A stretch of 12,547 bases of DNA from VGDP01 sp040905845 (GTDB lineage Bacteria; Pseudomonadota; Alphaproteobacteria; SP197), in the NCBI GenBank assembly GCA_040905845.1, contig JBBDQV010000010.1, forward strand, positions 1-12,547. Direction: 5' to 3'. Position numbers and translations under genes: made by a program. Shown here piece after piece: positions 6,796 to 12,540 of the stretch (position 1 is its first letter; each line of letters starts with the position of its first letter). The notes beneath the pieces were generated by a model that saw nothing but the letters and a program-made list of their open reading frames with translations, was not told where the DNA came from and did no database searches.

Positions 6796-7422
6796 CTAAC
6801 CGGCTTCGTCGCGTCGGACGGGCTCGGAATCTTGCTCGTCCTCGGGCTCGTCGTCGCCGTCCTCCGCGACCGCTTCGAGCGACGGCGGTAGCGCCAGACC
6901 CTCGAGCAGCCCCGAGGCCTTGAGCTCGGCGACCCCCGGCAGGTCATCCAGCGCGCCGAGGCCGAAGTGTTCGAGGAACCCTTCGCTCGTCACCCACAGC
7001 ACTGGTTTGCCCGGCGCCTCGCGGTGGCCGCGCGGCCGGATCCAGCCGGCTTCGAGTAGTAGGTCGAGCGTCCCCTTGCTGACCGAGACGCCCCGGATGT
7101 CCTCGATCTCGGCGCGGGTCACCGGCTGGTGATAGGCGATGATGGCCAGCGTTTCGAGCGCGGCCCGGCTCGGCTTGCGCCGGACCTCGATCTCGAGCCG
7201 GAGCAGCGGCGCGATGTCGGGCGCGGTGCGGAACTGCCACTTGCCGGCGACCTCGACCAGATTGACCCCGCGCTCGGCGTAGTCGCGGGCCAAGGCATCG
7301 AGCACGTCGCGCGCGCCGACGCCTTCGGGCAGCCGGCTTTGGATCGCCGCCTCGTCGAGCGGCTCGGGCGCCGCGAACAGCAGCGCCTCGATGACGCGCC
7401 GATGCCGGGCGGTCTCGGTCAT
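6796..7422 (-). CDS. scpB: Segregation and condensation protein B
   Basis: ScpB, a kleisin-interacting winged-helix protein, works with ScpA and SMC in chromosome condensation and segregation. The 208 residues begin MTETARHRRVIEALLFAAPEPL. They include the tandem winged-helix region with the family signature RAALETLAIIAYHQPVTRAEIEDIRG and VSKGTLDLLLEAGWIRPRGHREAPGKP, then VTSEGFLEHFGLGALDDLP. The last about 25 residues are acidic and probably flexible. ATG 7422 overlaps the scpA stop by 4 bases (ATGA), indicating translational coupling. Open reading further upstream in this frame runs over scpA and is not part of the protein. Confidence 0.95.
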   Translation of the reverse strand: MTETARHRRVIEALLFAAPEPLDEAAIQSRLPEGVGARDVLDALARDYAERGVNLVEVAGKWQFRTAPDIAPLLRLEIEVRRKPSRAALETLAIIAYHQPVTRAEIEDIRGVSVSKGTLDLLLEAGWIRPRGHREAPGKPVLWVTSEGFLEHFGLGALDDLPGVAELKASGLLEGLALPPSLEAVAEDGDDEPEDEQDSEPVRRDEAG

Positions 7423-8213
7423 GGGTTCACCCAGCGACGCACGTAGATCGGCCCGAACGGCGCGAGCTGGCGGAGCTGCAAACTGCCCTGGCGCGCGAGC
7501 TCGAGGCTGGCGACCAGGATCGAGGCCATGGCCGAGCGCTCGAGCGCCGGATCGCCGAGCCCGCCGGGCAGGAACCGCCACAGCGTCTCCCACTCGGGCA
7601 CCTCGGGCAGCAGGCGGCGCAGCCGCATCATCGCCTCCTCGATGGTGATGACCTTGGGCGGGCGGATGCGCAGCGAAGCATGGGCCTCACGCTTGCGTTT
7701 CTGCTCGGCGTATGCGGACAACAGCTCGAACAGGCTCGCCTCGAAGCGCACGGCGCGCTCGATCGGCACGCCCTCGGGCGCGCCGCGCGCGAACACCTCG
7801 CGCCCGAGCTGGGGCAGCGCCATCAGCCGGCCGGCCGCCTCGCGCATGGCTTCGAGCTGGCGCAGGCGAGCCGCGAGCGCCTCGGCCATCGCCTCGGCGC
7901 TCGGCTCGTCCTCGCGCTCGGCGGGCGGCAGCAGCAGGCGCGACTTGAGGTAGGCGAGCCACGCCGCCATGACCAGGTAGTCCGCGGCGATGTCGAGCCT
8001 GACGTGACGCGCCTCGGCGATGAAAGCGAGGTACTGGTCGGCCAGCGCCAGGATCGAGATCTGCTTGAGGTCGACCTTCTGGCGCCGCGCCAGTTCGAGC
8101 AGCACGTCGAGCGGCCCCTCGAACCCGGCGAGGTCGACGACGAACCGTTCGGAGTCGTCGGACGGCGGCTCCCAGGCCTCCTCGAACGGGGTCGGATCGA
8201 CGGGCGATGTCAA
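7419..8213 (-). CDS. scpA: Segregation and condensation protein A (kleisin)
   Basis: ScpA is the kleisin that bridges the SMC heads and binds ScpB. The 264 residues show the N-terminal FVVDLAGFEGPLDVLLELARRQKVDLKQISILALADQYL, the LDIAADYLVMAAWLAYLKSRLLLP helix region, and the C-terminal winged helix (ASILVASLELARQGSLQLRQLAPFGPIYVRR). The start appears to be TTG 8213: no in-frame ATG or GTG lies near, and AAGGGG (8220-8225) sits 6 bases upstream. It begins 18 bases after the stop of the M50 protease gene and overlaps scpB by 4 bases, so protease-scpA-scpB look co-transcribed. In many Alphaproteobacteria nagZ occupies the upstream position; here it is the protease. Confidence 0.95.
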   Translation of the reverse strand: MTSPVDPTPFEEAWEPPSDDSERFVVDLAGFEGPLDVLLELARRQKVDLKQISILALADQYLAFIAEARHVRLDIAADYLVMAAWLAYLKSRLLLPPAEREDEPSAEAMAEALAARLRQLEAMREAAGRLMALPQLGREVFARGAPEGVPIERAVRFEASLFELLSAYAEQKRKREAHASLRIRPPKVITIEEAMMRLRRLLPEVPEWETLWRFLPGGLGDPALERSAMASILVASLELARQGSLQLRQLAPFGPIYVRRWVNP

Positions 8214-8231
8214 GGCCAGCCCCTTAGTGCT

Positions 8232-8930
8232 TCACAGCGGCGACCCCGCGATCCAGATGATCACGCCCGCGACGAGATCGACCGGCGGGCCGAGCACCCA
8301 CGCGGCGACGTTGAGGTCGATCCCTAGCTGATAACCGATCAGGGGCGGCAGCATCAAGAATCCTATGACGATGAACATGCCGTAGCGCTCGAGCCTGGCG
8401 ACCCTGCGATCGAGCGGCGGCGGCAACAGCCCGACTAGCACGCGCCCGCCGTCGAGCGGCGGCACCGGCAGCATGTTGAACACCGCGAGTACGATGTTGA
8501 GCACGATCGCGTGCAGTAGGTTGGCGCCGACCCAGGGCCCGAGCCAGCTCGGCAGCACGGCCGCGACGTGCAGAGCGAAGGCGCAGCCCAGCGCGATCAG
8601 GACGTTCATGCCCGGCCCGGCCGCGGCGACCAGGACCATGTCTCGCTTCAGGCGGCCGAGCTTGCGGAAGTTGACCGGCACGGGCTTGGCGTAGCCGAAC
8701 AGGAACGGCGAGCCGGCGACCAGCAGCAGCGCGGGCAACAACACCGTGCCTAAGGGGTCGATGTGGCTCAGCGGGTTGAAGGTGACGCGACCCTGCTTGA
8801 GCGCCGTGTCGTCGCCGAGCTTGGAGGCGACCCAGCCGTGCGCGGCCTCGTGAAACGTGATCGCGAAGAGGGCGGGCAAGACCCACGTCGTCGCCTGGAA
8901 CAGGATCGAGGAGAGATCGCCCACCCCCAA
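8232..8930 (-). CDS. Site-2 protease family (M50) membrane metalloprotease
   Basis: A polytopic zinc protease of the short, PDZ-less Rip-like/SpoIVFB-related group (232 aa). The zinc site is clear: HEAAH at 27-31 inside the first long hydrophobic segment, and NMLPVPPLDGG (152-162) supplying the third ligand Asp. The family normally cleaves membrane-embedded substrates such as anti-sigma factors; none is visible here. About five or six hydrophobic segments are present. The start is uncertain: the frame opens with TTG at 8930 or GTG at 8924, with no in-frame ATG and no good ribosome site; the family-like sequence begins near residue 8. The first 14 codons and the DNA just upstream recur exactly at 11262-11428. 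Divergent from the cytochrome genes on its right, it leads the scpAB run. Confidence 0.9.
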   Translation of the reverse strand: MGVGDLSSILFQATTWVLPALFAITFHEAAHGWVASKLGDDTALKQGRVTFNPLSHIDPLGTVLLPALLLVAGSPFLFGYAKPVPVNFRKLGRLKRDMVLVAAAGPGMNVLIALGCAFALHVAAVLPSWLGPWVGANLLHAIVLNIVLAVFNMLPVPPLDGGRVLVGLLPPPLDRRVARLERYGMFIVIGFLMLPPLIGYQLGIDLNVAAWVLGPPVDLVAGVIIWIAGSPL

Positions 8931-8954
8931 GCCATAGCCGACCGACCCCGTCGG
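8888..8954. repeat. 67-base repeat, copy A (5' end of protease gene and upstream DNA)
   Basis: Bases 8888-8942 are identical to 11262-11316, and 8943-8954 are identical to 11417-11428, the two sides of the N block. Past the identical part the two loci stay similar with small indels (CGCCAGC, then CCGGCGCG) before reaching related promoters. Here the repeat is contiguous and covers the first 14 codons of the M50 protease gene. Confidence 0.9.
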
Positions 8955-9013
8955 ACGCCAGCGTTACGCCGGCGCGGCCGGCGGAAACTAGGCATGCCGG
9001 ACGAACGATGATG

Positions 9014-9060
9014 GCCCGTGCCGGTAACGGGCGGACGCGACCGAGCGTTGGGGTCCGCCC
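9014..9060. other. Overlapping hairpins upstream of the EB_dh cytochrome promoter
   Basis: GCCCGT (9014-9019) pairs with ACGGGC (9027-9032), and GGGCGGAC (9029-9036) pairs with GTCCGCCC (9053-9060). The two share bases 9029-9032, so they are mutually exclusive. They lie in the 303-base divergent region (8931-9233), 15 bases before the Fnr-type box. The function is unknown. Confidence 0.4.
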
Positions 9061-9074
9061 TCATTGCCCCCGGC

Positions 9075-9114
9075 ATGATCCACATCAAAGCCAAGGCATT
9101 GGCGTCGCCATAAA
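9075..9114 (+). promoter_or_regulatory. Fnr/FixK/Dnr-type class II promoter of the EB_dh cytochrome gene
   Basis: ATGAT-CCAC-ATCAA (9075-9088) matches the TTGAT-N4-ATCAA consensus in nine of ten fixed positions. CATAAA (9109-9114) lies 20 bases downstream. If the box centre (9081.5) is at -41.5, the start site is near 9123, giving a leader of about 110 nt before the ATG at 9234. The same arrangement recurs at 11500-11540. Which Crp/Fnr-family protein binds cannot be read from the box. Confidence 0.75.
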
Positions 9115-9127
9115 TGGAACCTCGTAT

Positions 9128-9149
9128 GAATCGGGAACGATCGCCTGAG
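9128..9149 (+). other. Conserved early-leader element, copy A
   Basis: Pattern GAATC-N2-GA-N-CGATC-N-CC-N-GAG; 17 of 22 bases are identical to 11554-11575. The distance from the Fnr-type box differs by only one base between the two copies (53 versus 54). It sits just after the predicted transcription start, so it may act in RNA or simply reflect the duplication. Confidence 0.5.
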
Positions 9150-9233
9150 GGACTTCCCCACCGTCGTTACTTGCACCGAGTTCTCATGGGTTCGTCGGAC
9201 GGCCGGGCGGCAGTCAGACACGGAGGGTTTCCA

Positions 9234-10565
9234 ATGAAAATGCTTCGGAGACTAGCAGCGGGATTGGGTGCCGCTGTCTTTGTCATGCTTACCGGTGCCG
9301 TGGCGTCGCTCGCCGGGGCGCCCGGGGACTGGTCTCAAGTTCCGGTCCATACGGTCAAGCTCTTTTACCCGGGGCAATCCGGTTATGATTGGGTGCGCAG
9401 TTCCGATCACAAGCGCGCCTATTCGAAGGTCATCGAAGGCGACTCGTGTGCTTCTTGCCACGAAGGCGAGCAGGCGGACATCGGCGCCCTGATCGTGTCC
9501 GGCGAGCGGCTCGAGCCGAACCCGATCCCGGGCAAGAATGGGTCCGTCGACCTCCAGGTCCAGGTCGCCTACGACGCCGAGAACGCCTACTTCCGGTTCC
9601 AATGGCGCACCAACATGAACCGCGCCGGTCAGATGCACGACTACATGCGCTTCGACGGTGAAAAATGGAGTTTCTTCGGCGGGGCGCGCTCCGATACCGA
9701 GGTGGCCAGCGGCGAGCAGCCGCCGCTCTACGAGGACCGTCTCGCCATGATGGTCGACGACGGCTCCGTGCCGATGTTCAAGGAGCAGGGCTGCTGGCTG
9801 ACCTGCCACGACGGCATGCGCGACATGCCCGACATGGCGACCAAGGATCAGGTCACGGCCCACGCGCTGCTAGGCGATGCCGGCCTGAAGGAGTCCGACG
9901 TTCGCAAGTACCTGCCCGCCTCGCGCAGCGACGAGGCCATCAGCTGGGACGCGACACGCACCGCCGAGGACATCGCGGCGGTCAAGGCGGCCGGCGGGTT
10001 CGCCGACCTGATGCAATGGCGCGCCGCGCGGAGCAATCCGGTCGGCATGGCCGATGACGGGTACGTGCTCGAGTACCGGCTGAACGACGACGGCAAGGCG
10101 CCGTTCGCCTGGAACGTCGACCGCAAGACGATGACGCCGAAGTTCATGTTCGACGCCGGCAAGGTCGGCATGAAGGCGATCACCGTCGCCGACATCGGCG
10201 ACCCCACCAAGCCTTACGCCATGATCCGCGAAGGCAACGCGGTTCCCTATGATCCGAACGCGGGCTGGAACGCGGACGACGTGCTGCCCGGCCGTCTTCT
10301 AAGCCGGGAGGATGCCACAGGGTCCGCCGCCGACAACGGCGAGGTCATGGGCGAGTGGAACGACAGCATGTGGACGGTCGTCTGGACCCGCAAGCTCGAC
10401 ACGGGCCATCCGCAGGACGACAAGATCCTCGCGGAAGGCAAGGCCTACACCGTGGGGTTCGCCGTCCACGACGACAACGTCACGACGCGGTTCCATTTCG
10501 TGGGCTTCCCGGTCACCATCGGGTTCGGCGCGCCCGGCGACATCGAGGCGACAAAAGTCCCATAG
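9234..10565 (+). CDS. Exported cytochrome with ethylbenzene-dehydrogenase-type haem-binding domain (443 aa)
   Basis: The start is ATG 9234, with GGAGGG (9222-9227) 6 bases upstream; an in-frame ATG at 9114 lies before the predicted transcript start and is rejected. Residues 1-28 are a Sec signal peptide (KMLRRLAAG, then a hydrophobic core, ending ASLAGA). A classic haem-c site, CASCH, is at 72-76. The rest resembles the EB_dh haem-binding domain (gamma-subunit type of type II DMSO-reductase-family enzymes): YEDRLAMMVDDG, MQWRAARSNP, the WTVVWTRKLDTGH block and GFAVHDDNVTTRFHFVGFP. Residues 187-192 read CWLTCH, a CX3CH site, followed by DGMRDMPDM. Free-standing versions of this family carry electrons in periplasmic respiration; no catalytic molybdoprotein is present here. 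An intrinsic terminator follows, then the NapC-like gene. The electron partner and substrate are unknown. Confidence 0.85.
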   Translation: MKMLRRLAAGLGAAVFVMLTGAVASLAGAPGDWSQVPVHTVKLFYPGQSGYDWVRSSDHKRAYSKVIEGDSCASCHEGEQADIGALIVSGERLEPNPIPGKNGSVDLQVQVAYDAENAYFRFQWRTNMNRAGQMHDYMRFDGEKWSFFGGARSDTEVASGEQPPLYEDRLAMMVDDGSVPMFKEQGCWLTCHDGMRDMPDMATKDQVTAHALLGDAGLKESDVRKYLPASRSDEAISWDATRTAEDIAAVKAAGGFADLMQWRAARSNPVGMADDGYVLEYRLNDDGKAPFAWNVDRKTMTPKFMFDAGKVGMKAITVADIGDPTKPYAMIREGNAVPYDPNAGWNADDVLPGRLLSREDATGSAADNGEVMGEWNDSMWTVVWTRKLDTGHPQDDKILAEGKAYTVGFAVHDDNVTTRFHFVGFPVTIGFGAPGDIEATKVP

Positions 10566-10588
10566 CGGGCGTTCGACCGACGCAACAG

Positions 10589-10635
10589 GGCCGGCGCCAC
10601 GGCTCACGACTTCGCCCGGCGCCGGCCTTCTTTTT
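10589..10635 (+). terminator. Strong intrinsic terminator between EB_dh cytochrome and NapC-like gene
   Basis: GGCCGGCGCC (10589-10598) pairs perfectly with GGCGCCGGCC (10618-10627) across a 19-base loop. TTCTTTTT (10628-10635) follows. It lies 23 bases after the stop codon and 23 bases before the NapC-like ATG, so it probably lowers rather than ends expression of the second gene. Confidence 0.85.
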
Positions 10636-10658
10636 GACTCGCGCATGAGGAGGGAACG

Positions 10659-11228
10659 ATGCGTAGGCTCAAATGGATCGGCGGGGCCACGGGGCTCGTC
10701 GGTATTGCGGGCGTGGCGGCGGGCGCCGTTCTGGGGGTGGTCGCCGGCGACCCAATCGACCGCTATTTCTCCTCGAACGCGTTCTGCGCGGCCACGTGTC
10801 ACGCGATGACCGTGACCGTCGCCGAGGAACTCAAGGCCTCCGCGCATTGGACGACGAAAACGGGGGTCCGGCCCGAGTGCCGTGACTGCCACGTCTCCGA
10901 GGGGCTGGCCGCGGCGTACTGGGACCACTTCGTCGGCCTTCGCGAGCTCTACGCGGCCGTCATCGAGGGCATCGACACGGTCGAGGAGTTCGAGGAACGC
11001 CGCGCCGCCTTGGCGGATCGCGTCCGCCTGGCCATGGTCGCGACCGACAGCCGGAACTGCCGGACGTGCCACCTCATGGAGGCCATTCAGCCCGAGAGGC
11101 CGCGCGGCCAGAAGCAGCACGAAGAGGCGCGCGAGAAGGGGATCACCTGCATCGTCTGCCACTACAATCTCGTCCACAAGGAGGCCCCGCTCTCCGCGGC
11201 CTTCGACGAGATCGTCAGCTCCTTCTGA
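10659..11228 (+). CDS. NapC/NirT-family tetrahaem cytochrome c (membrane quinol dehydrogenase type), 189 aa
   Basis: One N-terminal membrane anchor (about 5-30) precedes a periplasmic domain with four haem sites: CAATCH (43-48, CX3CH), CRDCH (74-78), CRTCH (134-138) and CIVCH (164-168). The spacing of about 31, 60 and 30 residues is that of NapC/NrfH/CymA proteins, which take electrons from the quinol pool and pass them to periplasmic partners. Family-like stretches include CHAMTVTVAEELKASAHW, CHLMEAIQP and CHYNLVHKEAP. The first motif normally reads CXXCH with Met just after; here one residue is inserted but the following Met50 remains. The ATG at 10659 has AGGAGG (10648-10653) 5 bases upstream. 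Its likely partner is the EB_dh cytochrome upstream; expression depends on read-through of the terminator at 10589-10635, as no separate promoter is evident. Confidence 0.9.
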   Translation: MRRLKWIGGATGLVGIAGVAAGAVLGVVAGDPIDRYFSSNAFCAATCHAMTVTVAEELKASAHWTTKTGVRPECRDCHVSEGLAAAYWDHFVGLRELYAAVIEGIDTVEEFEERRAALADRVRLAMVATDSRNCRTCHLMEAIQPERPRGQKQHEEAREKGITCIVCHYNLVHKEAPLSAAFDEIVSSF

Positions 11229-11261
11229 GGCGTCATAGCGGCGACATTCGGCTCCGACACC

Positions 11262-11428
11262 TCGTCGCCTGGAACAGGATCGAGGAGAGATCGCCCACCC
11301 CCAAGCCATAGCCGACNNNNNNNNNNNNNNNNNNNNNNNNNNNNNNNNNNNNNNNNNNNNNNNNNNNNNNNNNNNNNNNNNNNNNNNNNNNNNNNNNNNN
11401 NNNNNNNNNNNNNNNNCGACCCCGTCGG
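11262..11428. repeat. 67-base repeat, copy B, interrupted by 100 N
   Basis: 55 bases (11262-11316) and 12 bases (11417-11428), identical to consecutive parts of 8888-8954, flank the N block. Left of 11262 there is no similarity to the protease gene. If the gap is really empty, this is a second intact copy holding a 14-codon remnant of the protease 5' end upstream of the dihaem cytochrome promoter. Confidence 0.85.
11317..11416. other. Assembly gap (exactly 100 N)
   Basis: A round-number N block marks a scaffold join of unknown length. It lies in the 436-base stretch between the NapC-like gene and the dihaem cytochrome gene. The rest of that stretch holds the split repeat, the Fnr-type promoter at 11500-11540 and a leader of about 117 nt. 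Confidence 0.98.
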
Positions 11429-11499
11429 CGCCAGCACACGATGCCGGCGCGTCCCCGACTCGCCGACGGTGCTTCGGCGCCGTACGTCCACGATCGGCG

Positions 11500-11540
11500 T
11501 TGATCCACATCAAGGTGACGAGGTGCGCGGTCGCTGTAAT
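11500..11540 (+). promoter_or_regulatory. Fnr/FixK/Dnr-type class II promoter of the dihaem cytochrome gene
   Basis: TTGAT-CCAC-ATCAA (11500-11513) is a perfect TTGAT-N4-ATCAA box, with the same CCAC spacer as the box at 9075. TGTAAT (11535-11540) is a 5-of-6 -10 match, 21 bases downstream. With the box at -41.5 the transcript starts near 11548, about 117 nt before the ATG at 11665. Confidence 0.85.
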
Positions 11541-11553
11541 CACTGACATGTCG

Positions 11554-11575
11554 GAATCCAGATCGATCACCCGAG
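11554..11575 (+). other. Conserved early-leader element, copy B
   Basis: Matches 9128-9149 in 17 of 22 bases with no internal gap and nearly the same offset from the Fnr-type box. Similarity resumes before the ribosome site (GACGG/CGGGCC-GGCGGCA-like segments at about 11632-11650 and 9199-9212). Confidence 0.5.
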
Positions 11576-11664
11576 TGGTCCCTCGTTGGGGATCGATCGC
11601 GTCGCGGCGAACCGCGGAGTTTGACGCTCGCATCGACGGGCCGGCGGCATCACAGGAGAATTCA

Positions 11665-12465
11665 ATGATCGGAAACACAGGAAGGCGAGTCGGTCGGACT
11701 CTTGGGTGGACGACGCCGATGCTCATGGGCGCCATGATCGCGGCCGCGACCTTCGCCGTCGGCGTGTCCGCCCAGGAGGCAAACGACGTTGAGATCGGGG
11801 GTCACGCGCACGAGCTGACGGACGTCTGGAACATCGCACGCGGCGGCGCACTCTACGACAACTGGATGGCCGTCATGGAGGCGGATGCCCCAGCGGAAAC
11901 CCATCCCGCGTATCCGGCTGCGGGAAAGCAGGAGGGCGCCGGTACGTGGCGCTGCAAGGAGTGCCACGGCTGGGACTACATGGGCGTCGAGGGCGCCTAC
12001 AGCAAGGGATCGCACTTCACCGGGATCAAGGGTGTGCGGGGAGTCGCGGGGATGAACCCGGAAGCAATCCACGCCATCATCATGAATGAGACCCATGCCT
12101 TCACCCAGAACATGATGCCGCACAGCGCCATGGAGAAACTCGCCTTGTTCCTGAGCCAGGGCCAGACCGACGTCGATCTGTACATCGATCGCGAAACGAA
12201 GGCGGCGCGCGGCGATGTCGGGCGCGGTGCCGGCTTCTTCCAGAACATCTGCGCGGTGTGCCACGGCTTCGATGGCAAGACGATGAACTTCGGCGACGAG
12301 GCCGAACCGGAATTCGTCGGCACCGTCGCCGCCGACAACCCATGGGAAGCCCTGCACAAGATCCGTTTCGGCCAGCCGGGCGTCGGGATGGTCGCCCTCA
12401 ATGTGCTGTCGATCCACGATCTGGTGGATATTCTCGCCTATGCGCAGACGCTGCCCACGGAATGA
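11665..12465 (+). CDS. Exported dihaem cytochrome c, 266 aa
   Basis: ATG 11665 has AGGAG (11654-11658) 6 bases upstream and opens a signal peptide (RRVGRTLGW, a hydrophobic core, then VSA before QEA, cleavage near 36). In-frame sequence upstream to 11500 lies over the Fnr box and leader and is not coding. There are two haem-c sites: CKECH (97-101) followed by GWDYMG, and CAVCH (196-200) followed by GFDGKTMNFG. The protein looks like two cytochrome c domains in tandem. Candidate axial Met ligands are Met150/Met151 (QNMMPHS) and Met242 (GVGMVAL). A HPAYPAAGKQEGAGTWRCKE segment precedes the first haem. I do not recognise a characterised member. Its own Fnr-type promoter, shared in kind with the EB_dh cytochrome gene, suggests that both serve one respiratory chain, as electron shuttle or terminal donor. 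It has no visible catalytic centre other than haem. Confidence 0.9.
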   Translation: MIGNTGRRVGRTLGWTTPMLMGAMIAAATFAVGVSAQEANDVEIGGHAHELTDVWNIARGGALYDNWMAVMEADAPAETHPAYPAAGKQEGAGTWRCKECHGWDYMGVEGAYSKGSHFTGIKGVRGVAGMNPEAIHAIIMNETHAFTQNMMPHSAMEKLALFLSQGQTDVDLYIDRETKAARGDVGRGAGFFQNICAVCHGFDGKTMNFGDEAEPEFVGTVAADNPWEALHKIRFGQPGVGMVALNVLSIHDLVDILAYAQTLPTE

Positions 12466-12508
12466 TACCGACGAGCATATGAGTTGATCCGGCGGTGTTC
12501 CCCCCGCA

Positions 12509-12540
12509 CCCTCCCATTGCTCCGCAATGCGTGACGAGGG
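12509..12540. other. Imperfect hairpin near the right edge of the window
   Basis: CATTGC-TCC-GCAATG (12515-12529) is enclosed by CCCTC (12509-12513) and GAGGG (12536-12540). It begins 44 bases after the dihaem cytochrome stop and lacks a T-run. It could be a terminator or a dispersed REP-like element; the window ends too soon to tell. Confidence 0.35.

Noticed and set aside
7423..7593. 57-residue N-terminal extension of ScpB
   Set aside because: It lies entirely over scpA. The ATGA overlap start at 7422 fits the family and implies coupling.
9114..9233. 40-residue N-terminal extension of the EB_dh cytochrome
   Set aside because: The ATG at 9114 overlaps the -10 element and lies before the predicted transcript start. 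ATG 9234 has GGAGGG and opens a signal peptide.
11500..11664. 55-residue N-terminal extension of the dihaem cytochrome
   Set aside because: It would start inside the Fnr-type box. ATG 11665 has AGGAG and opens a signal peptide.
11665..11700. Twin-arginine signal in the dihaem cytochrome (GRRVGR)
   Set aside because: It lacks the F-L-K part of the consensus, and c-type cytochromes are exported unfolded by Sec; the neighbouring tat genes are housekeeping.
10299..11735. Open frame on the - strand that runs through the N block
   Set aside because: It is open only because N cannot encode a stop, and it is antisense to two haem proteins with intact CXXCH motifs.
12484..12496. TTGATCC near the right end as a third Fnr-type box
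   Set aside because: Only the left half-site matches; the ATCAA half is absent.
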